From NCBI GenBank assembly GCA_944387405.1, contig CALXET010000002.1, positions 1 to 64,000 of the forward strand: a DNA stretch of 64,000 bases, given 5' to 3'. Numbering within the stretch: position 1 is the stretch's first letter; every line of letters begins with the position of its first letter. The stretch is from an uncultured Clostridia bacterium (GTDB lineage: Bacteria > Bacillota > Clostridia > TANB77 > CAG-508). Shown here one piece after another: positions 55,762 to 64,000 of the stretch. Made by a program: the position numbers and the translations under genes. Under the pieces are notes generated by a model that saw nothing but the letters and a program-made list of their open reading frames with translations, made no database searches and was not told the origin of the DNA.

Positions 55762-55886
55762 AAAAAACCTCACAAGGACTTAATGTTCATTAAGACTCCT
55801 TGTAAGGTTTATACTTACTTCAGTGTAATAGCATATTTGCTACCTATACCGCTCGGGCTTTTCCCTAGGTATACTCCTAATATGTA
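55762..55886 (-). ncRNA. Structured 5' leader with attenuator, class unknown
   Basis: The transcript would begin near 55886. Small stems (ATACC/GGTAT with an inner GGG/CCC; GGTAGCA/TGCTATT) are followed by a strong intrinsic terminator at 55810-55762 whose stem runs for about 20 bp (CCTTACAAGGA...). A four-codon ORF, M-L-L-H-stop, lies inside the second stem. I cannot match it to a known riboswitch; ribosome-mediated attenuation is the alternative. Confidence 0.65.
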
Positions 55887-55892
55887 TTTTTT

Positions 55893-55922
55893 ATTTTAGC
55901 ACTAGTTTTCTAATTATGTCAA
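55893..55922 (-). promoter_or_regulatory. Strong promoter of the GNAT leader
   Basis: Minus strand TTGACA (55922-55917), 18-bp spacer ending TGC, TAAAAT (55898-55893). Confidence 0.8.
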
Positions 55923-55951
55923 CATCTTTTTGAAAAATTTATTATTTTTTA

Positions 55952-56134
55952 CTATGCAATGAATGAAATATATATCAGCAATATTAATCCTACATATATT
56001 GAAACTAAAACTGCTGTATTTATAATTGGATACTTCCATTTTGATTTATTATTTTTACTAAATGTAGTACCTGTCAATATATATATATTAGCAATTATTG
56101 AATAAATAATTATTCTTACTAATATTAATATCAA
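55952..56134 (-). CDS. Small two-helix membrane protein
   Basis: Sixty residues with two hydrophobic helices (about 2-20 and 35-57) joined by SKNNKSKWKYP. It overlaps the preceding gene by four bases (ATGA), which supports it as real despite its size. Function unknown; third of three membrane proteins behind the hydrogenase genes. Confidence 0.6.
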   Translation of the reverse strand: MILILVRIIIYSIIANIYILTGTTFSKNNKSKWKYPIINTAVLVSIYVGLILLIYISFIA

Positions 56135-56790
56135 TAAAGAACTAATATTTCATTTGATTCTTCTACACCACGTATAATATTAAAATAATAATTAAATTCT
56201 GCTATTAAAGAATAAATCAATAAAAAACTTACTAAAAACTTTCCAAAATTTCTTAACCCGGTTTCAGGTATATTCTCATCTTCAATTTCTATAGTTTTAG
56301 ATGAAAAATAATATTTTAAATAACCTACTGCTAACAAAAATATAAGAATTGAATAAAGTTCTACTATTATTACAGTATTCCAATCAATTGATCTTAAATC
56401 TTTAAAATTACGTATAATACGTTCCTCACTATTAAATTCAGGCATAAATATTCCTTTTGTATAATACAATTGAGGATTTTCTTTTTCATGCATATACAGT
56501 ACTGTATCTTGTGTTTCACTTGAGACTAACACAAATCCTAATAATAATACTAAGCTTGCTTTAAATATAATATTTTTTACTTCACCTTTTGTATATGTTT
56601 CATTATAAAAAAACATTCTTGTCAAAATACAAGTTATTACTGAAATAACTAACATAGAAATAACATTAACTGAACCTATTATAAATTTTGAATTAATTAT
56701 ATACATTATACCAAACACTACTAAAAATAGTATTACATAACATAATGTTGCTACGTTTACCACACTTAATTCTTTATTCTTTTCTTCCAT
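56131..56790 (-). CDS. Membrane protein of unknown function
   Basis: Protein of 219 residues with five helices and one soluble loop of about 40 residues (EKENPQLYYTKGIFMPEFNSEERI) between helices three and four. The C-terminus overlaps the next start by four bases. No known signature. It may act with the neighbouring membrane proteins of the same operon. Confidence 0.6.
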   Translation of the reverse strand: MEEKNKELSVVNVATLCYVILFLVVFGIMYIINSKFIIGSVNVISMLVISVITCILTRMFFYNETYTKGEVKNIIFKASLVLLLGFVLVSSETQDTVLYMHEKENPQLYYTKGIFMPEFNSEERIIRNFKDLRSIDWNTVIIVELYSILIFLLAVGYLKYYFSSKTIEIEDENIPETGLRNFGKFLVSFLLIYSLIAEFNYYFNIIRGVEESNEILVLY

Positions 56791-56816
56791 TTTTCGCCCT
56801 ACTTTAATACAATTTC

Positions 56817-57590
56817 TTAAATAGTTTGTAAAAGCATTATACTACATGTTGAAAGCACTATAAGACATACTATATATTTCCATACATCATCTTTTCTTAT
56901 AGTTGTAGCAATCCATGTTACAACTACTGCTACAATAAATAAAAATGCATTCCATAATCTACTAAAACTATATATTCCAAATTGAGAAACAAATATAAAT
57001 ACAATAATATTTATCAAAAAAGTACATATAAATGATAAATAACTAGTATTTTTTATTATATCATTTGTACATAATCTTTTTCTTAATATTATATTAATTA
57101 CTATTAGACACATAATTATTGTCACAAACAAAAGGCTTCCATAAATAAAAACATCTTTTTCTTCTATGTTAACATTTAGATATTCCCTATATCTTTCACT
57201 ATAGGATACAAATTGCTGAAATAAACCATCTGGTTTCATTGGTAAATTAGCTTCAATCGATTTTTGATTTTTTATAAACAATAATATATTGAAAATTATA
57301 AATAATATTATAAAAATCTTCCATAATATATCTTTTATACTTGCTTTCGTTAACTTTGCATTACGTTCTACCATAAAGAAATATAATATAGCTGCTACTA
57401 TAATTATCGTTAAAATTCCTACTCCTAGAGAACAAATATTATAAAGCTCACCTAAATTATTATCAAAACTTGTTAAGAATGAGTGTCTTAAATAAATATA
57501 TTTTCTAAAAATATAAATCAAAAAATTAATTGCTAATATAAAAATAATTCTTGTTTTCCAAATATTATTATTTTCAATTTTTTCTTCCAT
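56817..57590 (-). CDS. Seven-helix membrane protein of unknown function
   Basis: Protein of 257 residues with about seven helices and one external loop (SIEANLPMKPDGLFQQFVSYS). It starts seven bases after hydA ends and begins M-E-E-K, like the next gene, so the two may be distant paralogues. No function assigned. Position suggests cotranscription with the hydrogenase, though a functional link is not shown. Confidence 0.6.
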   Translation of the reverse strand: MEEKIENNNIWKTRIIFILAINFLIYIFRKYIYLRHSFLTSFDNNLGELYNICSLGVGILTIIIVAAILYFFMVERNAKLTKASIKDILWKIFIILFIIFNILLFIKNQKSIEANLPMKPDGLFQQFVSYSERYREYLNVNIEEKDVFIYGSLLFVTIIMCLIVINIILRKRLCTNDIIKNTSYLSFICTFLINIIVFIFVSQFGIYSFSRLWNAFLFIVAVVVTWIATTIRKDDVWKYIVCLIVLSTCSIMLLQTI

Positions 57591-57597
57591 TTTTTCT

Positions 57598-59343
57598 TTA
57601 GTCTCCTAAATTATATTTTTCTCTTTTTACATAAGTAGTATGTAAGAGTTCATGTGCTCTATGTCCTCCTGGCTCTCCTAAATATTCTTCATAGATTTTC
57701 TTTACTACTGGATTTTCATGTGATTTTCTAATTATACTCTTTTCATCAATAGAATATAGAGCAGATGCTCTTTTCCCTCTAATATCTATTGTAGATCTTT
57801 CTTTAGATGTTCTTATTGGCTGACCACCACCCATAATACATCCTCCAGGGCAAGCCATTATTTCAACAAATTGATAATCAGCTTTTCCAGATTTTATTTC
57901 TTCCATTATAGTTTGAGCATTTTTAAGACCTGATGCAACTACTACTTTAACTTTAGTGCCATTCATATCAACTTCTGCTCTTTTTATTCCGTCCATTCCT
58001 CTTACAGATTCATATTCTAATTTTTCGAAAGCATTTCCTGTTACTTTTTCTTGAACAGTTCTTAATGCAGCTTCCATAACTCCACCTGTTACTCCAAAAA
58101 TTGCAGCAGCCCCTGTTGCTTCACCCATTGGATTATCAAATTTACTATCTTCAAGCTCTACGAAATTGATATGAGCTTGTTTTATCATTCTAGCAAGTTC
58201 TCTTGTAGTAATTACTGCGTCAACATCATCATATCCAGCACCTTGCATATTATCTCTTGTTCTTTCAAATTTTTTAGCAATACATGGCATTACTGAAACT
58301 ACAAATATTTTAGCAGGATCAATCTTTTCTTTTTCTGCATAATAAGATTTTATAAGAGCTCCAAACATTTGATGTGGTGATTTACAAGAAGATACATGAG
58401 GAAGTAATTCAGGATAATTCATTTCTATATATCTTACCCATCCTGGACTACAAGATGTAATCATTGGAAGAACTCCTCCATTTTTAAATCTCTCTAAAAA
58501 TTCATTTCCTTCTTCTACTATTGTAAAATCAGCACCAGTATTTGTATCAAATACTTTATCAAATCCTAAATGTTTTAATGCAGATACCATTTTTCCTGTA
58601 ACATTAGTACCAATTGGCATACCAAATTCTTCTCCTAAAGCTGCTCTTACTGCAGGAGCTGTCTGGACAACTACATAAGTATCATCATCTCTTAATTTTT
58701 CCCAAACTGCTACTGTAGAATCTTTTTCTTTTAAAGCTCCTACTGGACATGCTTCAATACATTGTCCGCAAAACGTACAATTTACATCATTTAAGCTTTT
58801 ATTTTCTACTGTTGATATACAAGATTCAAATCCTCTATTTACACAATCAATAGCACCAATTCCTTGAACATTTTTACAAGTCGCTATACATCTTCTACAT
58901 AAAATACATTTATTAAAGTCTCTAACTATTGATGGTGATAAATCATCTATTTCATGTCTATTTCTAGAACCTTGATATTTTATTTCATCAACATAAAATT
59001 CTTGAGCTAGCTTCTGAAGCTCACAAGTACCATTTCTTGTACAAGTTAAACATTCTCTATCATGGTTAGATAATATTAAATCAAGAACTATTTTTCTAGC
59101 TTCAATTACAGCTGGAGTACTAGTTTTTACAACCATCCCTTCCGTTACTTTTTGAATGCATGCAGTAGCAAATCCACGATTTCCTTCAACATCTACTACA
59201 CACATTCTACAATCTCCAACTTCATTTATATCTTTTAAAAAGCATAGTGTTGGGATATCTATATTAACTTTTCTTGCCGCTTCTAATATTGTTGTGCCTT
59301 CTTCAACTTCTACAGGAATTCCATTTATCGTTAAATGAACCAT
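57598..59343 (-). CDS. hydA: [FeFe] hydrogenase catalytic subunit HydA
   Basis: Protein of 581 residues. In order: N-terminal [2Fe-2S] ferredoxin domain (CFLKDINEVGDCRMC), His-Cys [4Fe-4S] segment (HDRECLTCTRNGTC), two [4Fe-4S] clusters (CILCRRCIATC and CTFCGQCIEACP), then the H-cluster domain with TSCSPGW, MPCIAKKFE and MACPGGCIMGGGQP. This is the layout of the trimeric electron-bifurcating type, which forms H2 from NADH plus reduced ferredoxin. The start M-V-H-L follows GAAAGGAG. Last of hydCBA. Confidence 0.95.
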   Translation of the reverse strand: MVHLTINGIPVEVEEGTTILEAARKVNIDIPTLCFLKDINEVGDCRMCVVDVEGNRGFATACIQKVTEGMVVKTSTPAVIEARKIVLDLILSNHDRECLTCTRNGTCELQKLAQEFYVDEIKYQGSRNRHEIDDLSPSIVRDFNKCILCRRCIATCKNVQGIGAIDCVNRGFESCISTVENKSLNDVNCTFCGQCIEACPVGALKEKDSTVAVWEKLRDDDTYVVVQTAPAVRAALGEEFGMPIGTNVTGKMVSALKHLGFDKVFDTNTGADFTIVEEGNEFLERFKNGGVLPMITSCSPGWVRYIEMNYPELLPHVSSCKSPHQMFGALIKSYYAEKEKIDPAKIFVVSVMPCIAKKFERTRDNMQGAGYDDVDAVITTRELARMIKQAHINFVELEDSKFDNPMGEATGAAAIFGVTGGVMEAALRTVQEKVTGNAFEKLEYESVRGMDGIKRAEVDMNGTKVKVVVASGLKNAQTIMEEIKSGKADYQFVEIMACPGGCIMGGGQPIRTSKERSTIDIRGKRASALYSIDEKSIIRKSHENPVVKKIYEEYLGEPGGHRAHELLHTTYVKREKYNLGD

Positions 59344-59368
59344 TTTATTTCTCCTTTCTAATTTACAC

Positions 59369-61237
59369 CTATCCATTTTTTATTGCTTTAAAGTGGCAAC
59401 TATTCATACAAACACCACATTTAATACATTTATCATTATCAATTATATGTGGTTTTCCTATCTCTCCTGAAATAGCACCAGCAGGGCAATTTCTCTTACA
59501 TAATCCACAGCCTTTACATAGTTCTGGGATAATTGTTAATTTCATCATAGCTTTACACTCACCAGCTGAACATTGTTTTAAAGAAACATGTTCTCTATAT
59601 TCTTCTCTAAAATATTTTAAAGTACTTAAAACTGGATTAGGTGCACTTTGGCCAAGACCACATATAGAAGCTTTTTGAATACTTACAGCTAACCTCTCTA
59701 GCTTCTCTATATCTCCTTCTTCACCTTTTCCTTCAGTAATCTTTTCTAAAAGCTCATACATTCTCTTTGTACCAATTCTACATGGAGTACATTTACCACA
59801 TGATTCGTCTACTGTAAAACCTAAATAGAATTTTGCTAAATTCACCATACATTTAGTATCATCCATTACTATAAGTCCACCAGAACCCATCATAGATCCT
59901 ATAGATTTTAGAGATTCATAATCAATAGGAGTATCCAAATGTTCTTTAGGAATACATCCTCCTGAAGGGCCACCTGTTTGAGCAGCTTTAAAATCTCTTC
60001 CGTTAGGAATTCCTCCACCTATATCATATACTATTTCTCTTAAAGTCACTCCCATTGGTACTTCAACTAGTCCAACATTATTTACATTTCCTCCTAAAGC
60101 AAATACTTTAGTACCTTTTGAGTTTTCTGTACCAATACTTGAGTACCATTTAGCACCATTTAAAATTATTTTTGTAATATTTGCATAAGTTTCAACATTA
60201 TTTATTAATGTTGGTTTTCCCCATAACCCTTCATTTGCTGGATATGGTGGTTTTAATCTTGGCTGTCCTCTTTTTCCTTCTATTGATTCTAAAAGTGCTG
60301 TTTCCTCACCACATACAAAAGCTCCAGCACCAAGTCTTACTTCTAAATCAAAATCAAATCCAGTATTCCATATATTTTTTCCAAGTATTCCGTATTCCTT
60401 AGCACTATCTATTGCTTTTTGAAATCTTTCTACTGCAATTGGATATTCAGCTCTTACATAAATGTATCCTTTATTTGCACCTATTGCATATCCTGCTATC
60501 ATCATAGCTTCTACTACACAATGTGGATCTCCTTCTAGAATACTTCTATCCATAAAAGCTCCTGGGTCTCCTTCATCTGCATTACATACAACATACTTTT
60601 GCTCTCCTTTTGCAGCTTTTGTTAGAGCCCATTTCTTTCCTGTAGGGAATCCTGCTCCACCACGTCCTCTTAATCCAGAATCTGAAATAATCTGAATTAC
60701 TTCATCAGGAGTCATTTCTTTTAATACTTTTTCTAAAGCTTTATATCCATCAAAAGCTATATATTCATCTATATTTTCTGGATCAATTATTCCACAATTT
60801 TTAAGAGCAATTCTCTTTTGTTTTTTATAGAAGTTTAATTCATCTAATTGTTTAACTTTTTTATTATCTATGTCTTTACATAATAATCTTTCAACAATTT
60901 CTCCATTTTGTATATGTTTTTCAATAATCTCTTCACAATCAGTTGGTTTTACCATAGCATAAAATACATCTTCTGGTCTTATTATTACAATAGGACCTTT
61001 TGCACAAAGACCAAAACACCCTGTCTGAATTACTCTAACATTTTGAATATTTTTATCTTTAATTATTTTTCTAAAATTATTTAATATATCTACTGATTTT
61101 GAAGATGTACAACCAGTACCATGACATACTAAAATATGCTTTTCTCTTGTATCTGCTGCAGTATTTACTCTTAAGTCTAACTCTTTTCTTTTATTCTTTC
61201 TTATTTCATCAATCTCTTCTAATGTCTTCACAAGCAA
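59369..61237 (-). CDS. hydB: Bifurcating hydrogenase subunit HydB (NuoF-like)
   Basis: Flavoprotein of 622 residues. N-terminal thioredoxin-like [2Fe-2S] domain (CHGTGCTSSKS, TGCFGLCAKGP), then the NuoF core: FMN/NADH loops GRGGAGFPTGKKW and CNADEGDPGAF, GAFVCGEETALL, and [4Fe-4S] ligands in SCGKCTPCRIG. The C-terminal two-cluster ferredoxin domain reads CKGCGLCKRNCP and CIKCGVCMNSC. It takes electrons from or to NADH. Eleven bases separate it from hydC. Confidence 0.95.
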   Translation of the reverse strand: MLVKTLEEIDEIRKNKRKELDLRVNTAADTREKHILVCHGTGCTSSKSVDILNNFRKIIKDKNIQNVRVIQTGCFGLCAKGPIVIIRPEDVFYAMVKPTDCEEIIEKHIQNGEIVERLLCKDIDNKKVKQLDELNFYKKQKRIALKNCGIIDPENIDEYIAFDGYKALEKVLKEMTPDEVIQIISDSGLRGRGGAGFPTGKKWALTKAAKGEQKYVVCNADEGDPGAFMDRSILEGDPHCVVEAMMIAGYAIGANKGYIYVRAEYPIAVERFQKAIDSAKEYGILGKNIWNTGFDFDLEVRLGAGAFVCGEETALLESIEGKRGQPRLKPPYPANEGLWGKPTLINNVETYANITKIILNGAKWYSSIGTENSKGTKVFALGGNVNNVGLVEVPMGVTLREIVYDIGGGIPNGRDFKAAQTGGPSGGCIPKEHLDTPIDYESLKSIGSMMGSGGLIVMDDTKCMVNLAKFYLGFTVDESCGKCTPCRIGTKRMYELLEKITEGKGEEGDIEKLERLAVSIQKASICGLGQSAPNPVLSTLKYFREEYREHVSLKQCSAGECKAMMKLTIIPELCKGCGLCKRNCPAGAISGEIGKPHIIDNDKCIKCGVCMNSCHFKAIKNG

Positions 61238-61247
61238 AGCCTCCTTT

Positions 61248-61748
61248 TTAATTATTCTCTTTTTCTATATTATCTAAAACTTCATCAAACATTTTTACTG
61301 TAGCTTTTCCATAAACTTCACCATTTACTGTAAATACTGGTGCTAGTCCACAAGCTCCTATACATCTTGTTGCTTCTAATGAGTATTTTCCATCTTTGCT
61401 TGTTTCTCCAACATCAATATGAAGTCTTTCTTTTGCTCTATCTAATATTCTCTCTGATCCTTTTACAAAACAAGCTGTTCCTAGACAAATTGCTATATGA
61501 TGTTTTCCTTTTGGCTTTAAAGTAAATCTTGAATAAAATGTGATTACACCATAAACTTCTGCCATTGGAATATTTAAATATTCAGATATAGCTTTTTGTG
61601 CTTTTTCTGGTATATATCCATAATAGTTTTGAACATCATTTAATATTTGAATAAGATTGCTCTTATCTTGAATATACTGTTCTAGTATTTCTTTTAGTTT
61701 TGGATCTTCACCATTACAATTACATTTGCATTCTTTGTTCTCTTCCAT
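61248..61748 (-). CDS. hydC: Bifurcating hydrogenase subunit HydC (NuoE-like)
   Basis: Protein of 166 residues with a thioredoxin-like [2Fe-2S] fold. The four cluster ligands are in CLGTACFV (Cx4C) and RCIGACG (Cx3C). The helical N-terminal half (LIQILNDVQNYYGYIPEKA) is typical of NuoE. A Cys-rich stretch at the very start (CKCNCNG) is unusual and may be a lineage extension. First gene of hydCBA. Confidence 0.93.
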   Translation of the reverse strand: MEENKECKCNCNGEDPKLKEILEQYIQDKSNLIQILNDVQNYYGYIPEKAQKAISEYLNIPMAEVYGVITFYSRFTLKPKGKHHIAICLGTACFVKGSERILDRAKERLHIDVGETSKDGKYSLEATRCIGACGLAPVFTVNGEVYGKATVKMFDEVLDNIEKENN

Positions 61749-61956
61749 ATGAACCTCCTAATTAAAAATTAATCTATTTATGCTTTTTATTTAATGATCT
61801 TAAGTAATATCTATTTAACATACTCTATATATTTTTCTTCTTATTTCAACATATTTATCTAAAATTCTAATTACTTGCATTATATAAGTTATTTCTAATA
61901 TTATCAATATTATTTTTAAATTTGTAATATTCCTGTTTATGTATTTATATACAAAA

Positions 61957-61985
61957 AAGATAGCTACTTTATAAATAGCTATCTT
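61957..61985 (-). terminator. Terminator of hpf
   Basis: AAGATAGCTA and TAGCTATCTT arms, followed by TTTTTT on the minus strand. Confidence 0.8.
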
Positions 61986-62026
61986 ACACTTTTTCTTATT
62001 CAATTATTATTTAAATTTAAAAACAA

Positions 62027-62566
62027 TTAAGCTTCTGGTTCTACTAAACCATAATTCACATTATCTTTTAATCTATAGATTACATTTACTTTTCCTGTAT
62101 CTACATTAATAAATGTTAAGAATGTATATCCTAATTTTTCTTGTAATTTTAGTTTTGCATCATCTACAGACATTGGTTTAATTTCATATGTCATTACTTT
62201 TAAAACTTCGTTTTCAACAACTGTTTTATGTTCGTCTGTATTCATAGCTTCTTTTACTCTAATAGAATCTTCTTTATTCATTCTTTCTTTTTTAGTTTTC
62301 ATTTTTCTAACTTGACCTTCTAATATGTCAATGTCTTTATCTATTGATGCATATAAATCTTTATGCTCTGTTACAGCTCTAAAATTGTCACCTCTATATG
62401 AAACATTTATCTCTGCGATTTGACTCTCTCTTTCTGTTCTAATTATTACAGATGCATCTAAATCTTCAGTATCAAAATATTTAACTAATCTTGTTAATTT
62501 TTTCTCTGTGTAATCTTTGATTGCCTCTGTTGCTTTTAAATCTTTTCCTGTTATTTTAATATTCAT
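62027..62566 (-). CDS. hpf: Ribosome hibernation promoting factor, long form
   Basis: Protein of 179 residues. The N-terminal S30AE domain (MNIKITGKDLKATEAIKDYTEKKL...) binds the decoding centre, and the C-terminal domain (MSVDDAKLKLQEKLGYTFLTFINVDTG) dimerises ribosomes into 100S particles in slow growth. The ATG at 62566 follows a GAGGAGGAG site; a longer upstream reading has no such support. Single gene with its own terminator. Confidence 0.95.
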   Translation of the reverse strand: MNIKITGKDLKATEAIKDYTEKKLTRLVKYFDTEDLDASVIIRTERESQIAEINVSYRGDNFRAVTEHKDLYASIDKDIDILEGQVRKMKTKKERMNKEDSIRVKEAMNTDEHKTVVENEVLKVMTYEIKPMSVDDAKLKLQEKLGYTFLTFINVDTGKVNVIYRLKDNVNYGLVEPEA

Positions 62567-62742
62567 CACAATCTCCTCCTCTTGTGTTTTGTTAGCTACA
62601 TTATATAGATAGAATGGTAAATTGTCAATCAGCAAAAATAAGACAAAATAAAAAGAATTCTCAACTTTATTCCCAAATATATTGTAATTTATTTCAAAAT
62701 ATATTATATTGTTTACAAATACTTAAGTAAGGGGGAGAAAAA

Positions 62743-63084
62743 ATGAATAAAGAAAGAAGTATTGTATCATGTATAATTTTTTCTATAATTACATGTGGAA
62801 TCTATGGTATCTATTGGTTCATCACAATGACTGATGATGCTGCTCGATTAAACGAGAATCCTAACTTTTCTGGTGGTAAAGCATTTATCTTTTCTTTAAT
62901 TACTTGTGGAATTTATGCTATTTATTGGTACTACAAGATGGGAAAAGAAATTTCAGAAGCTGGTCAAAAACGTGGTGTTCCAGTTAGTGATAATTCAATT
63001 GTATACTTATTACTAGGAATATTTGGATTTGGTATTATTAGTTACTGTTTAATTCAAAGTGATCTAAATAAATTTGCTAGATAA
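62743..63084 (+). CDS. DUF4234 membrane protein
   Basis: Protein of 113 residues with three helices and a duplicated motif (ITCGIYGIYWF and ITCGIYAIYWYYKM) typical of DUF4234. A GGGGGAG site precedes it. It is coupled to the next gene with a six-base gap. Function is not known for the family. Confidence 0.85.
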   Translation: MNKERSIVSCIIFSIITCGIYGIYWFITMTDDAARLNENPNFSGGKAFIFSLITCGIYAIYWYYKMGKEISEAGQKRGVPVSDNSIVYLLLGIFGFGIISYCLIQSDLNKFAR

Positions 63085-63090
63085 TAATAT

Positions 63091-63456
63091 ATGATTAAAA
63101 AAAATAACATTATACTAGTACTATTAGGGATTTCATTTATTATGATTATCTTAGAATATAATATTGGAATCCCTTGTATTTTTAATAAAGTAACTAATTT
63201 ATACTGTCCCGGATGTGGAATAACAAGATCTATAAAATCACTTTTATCTTTAGATTTTTATCAAGCTTTTAGATATAATATGCTAACGACTATTCTCCTA
63301 CCATTTTTGGTATTTTATTTTATATATACTTTTATTTTAAAAAAAGATTTAAAACTACCAAATTATTTTTGGTATACTTTACTTATTATTATAATATCAT
63401 TTGGTATTCTAAGAAACATTCCTTATTTTAGTTTCTTAGCACCAACTATAATATAA
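63091..63456 (+). CDS. DUF2752 membrane protein
   Basis: Protein of 121 residues with three or four helices and the family hallmark YCPGCGITRSI followed by SLDFYQAFRYNML. DUF2752 proteins commonly sit beside DUF4234 or CD225-like genes, as here. Function is unknown. No separate strong ribosome site, which suggests coupling. Confidence 0.85.
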   Translation: MIKKNNIILVLLGISFIMIILEYNIGIPCIFNKVTNLYCPGCGITRSIKSLLSLDFYQAFRYNMLTTILLPFLVFYFIYTFILKKDLKLPNYFWYTLLIIIISFGILRNIPYFSFLAPTII

Positions 63457-63457
63457 A

Positions 63458-63500
63458 AAAGAAATAAGTATATATTTTTAATATACTTATTTCTTTTTAT
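63458..63500. terminator. Bidirectional terminator
   Basis: AAAAAGAAATAAGTATAT and ATATACTTATTTCTTTTT arms between the DUF2752 gene and recO. Confidence 0.85.
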
Positions 63501-63527
63501 TTTTATCTATTTCTATTATATATAATT

Positions 63528-64000
63528 CTAAAATAACTTTTCAATTTTATATTCTTTTTCCAGTTTTTCATTAAAATATAATCTCGATATAAGCTCAAAT
63601 TCTACCATTGATTGTTTGTTTATTTTAAATGAAAATATCTTTTTACTATCTGCCATTATAGAATAAATAATAGCATATCTAGTGCCTTCTGATATTTCTA
63701 TTGCACTAGTGTCTAATTTTCCACAATCTTTACACTTAAATCCATCATCCTTTATACTAAAATATTTATACTCTTTATCATTTTTCAAATTACAAGAAAC
63801 ACACTCTGAAATATTTGGAGAAAATCCTAATATCTTAAGAAGTCTAAATCTAAATACTGACAATACAAAATCCAAATTCTTGTCTGTTTCAGAAATTGTA
63901 TAAAGTGTATTTAAAAATAATTTTAATATATTGTAGTTATTTTGGTTTTCTGTTGTTACATCACTAATTATTTTAGTAATAAGAGACGCATAATTTAATT
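63528..64000 (-). CDS. recO: DNA repair protein RecO, C-terminal part
   Basis: The frame is open to the right edge and ends at 63528; about 157 residues are visible. The helical RecO core (Y-A-S-L-I-T-K-I-I) and the zinc motif CVSC...CKDC are clear, followed by EISEGTRYAIIYSI. RecO loads RecA with RecR. The N-terminal OB fold lies outside the window. Confidence 0.9.
   Translation of the reverse strand, partial: LNYASLITKIISDVTTENQNNYNILKLFLNTLYTISETDKNLDFVLSVFRFRLLKILGFSPNISECVSCNLKNDKEYKYFSIKDDGFKCKDCGKLDTSAIEISEGTRYAIIYSIMADSKKIFSFKINKQSMVEFELISRLYFNEKLEKEYKIEKLF

Noticed and set aside
61815-62003. Sixty-two codon ORF between hydC and hpf
   Set aside because: It overlaps the hpf terminator, has no ribosome-binding site and consists of A/T-driven Ile, Lys and Tyr codons.
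1-64000. CRISPR array or cas genes
   Set aside because: No regularly spaced direct repeats and no Cas-like protein seen on either strand.

Overview
The window comes from an AT-rich, spore-forming, monoderm Firmicute, most likely an uncultured gut-type Clostridia. The evidence is a SASP with a GPR cleavage site, SpoVG, a SpoIVB-like S55 protease, a MurJ/SpoVB-type flippase, a class B sortase with a TPKTG substrate, a Phe T-box, an M-box and an electron-bifurcating [FeFe] hydrogenase HydABC. No intact mobile element, CRISPR array or rRNA operon is visible.

Layout. 0-2.4 kb: HU and a lipid flippase. 2.6-6.9 kb: a solitary VirD4/TraG-type ATPase facing a small membrane protein, a winged-helix protein and an S1-domain protein. 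7-17 kb: housekeeping genes (rluB, rluD, ssb, a split TauE/SafE permease, rarA, ruvA, asnS). 16.9-17.7 kb: an islet of foreign composition holding an XRE regulator and an unknown gene. 17.7-31.6 kb: pheST under a T-box, membrane-anchored proteins, tmRNA, trmL, an M-box riboswitch before a tiny ORF, two DUF3137-like paralogues, tRNA-Leu and spoVG. 31.8-33.2 kb: murC. 33.2-47.3 kb: a long minus-strand operon for a Tad-like pilus or secretion apparatus (CpaB-like, two CpaE-like proteins, TadA, fused TadB/C, several pilin-like proteins, one large surface protein) ending in the SpoIVB-like protease. 47.5-57.6 kb: HAD hydrolase, SASP, sortase and substrate, GDPD, an ABC-2 exporter, and a GNAT behind an attenuator leader. 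57.6-64 kb: hydCBA, hpf, two small membrane proteins and the 3' part of recO.

Main observation. Six native genes (rluB twice, rluD, a TauE half, murC, tadBC and a pilin gene) are interrupted by a single extra C, and every one of the seven sites has the same form. The zero-frame codon is CGG, and dropping its C gives a GGA or GGG glycine codon followed by the correct downstream frame. In several of these genes the glycine lies in a well-known conserved motif. In a by-eye check of every other native coding region, CGG never occurs as an ordinary in-frame codon. The only genes using CGG as arginine are the two in the foreign islet. Phase, codon identity and amino acid all agree, and essential murC is included, so random sequencing error is a poor explanation. 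The pattern suggests that this organism reads CGG-R with a +1 shift as glycine, for example with a quadruplet-decoding tRNA-Gly, and no longer uses CGG for arginine.
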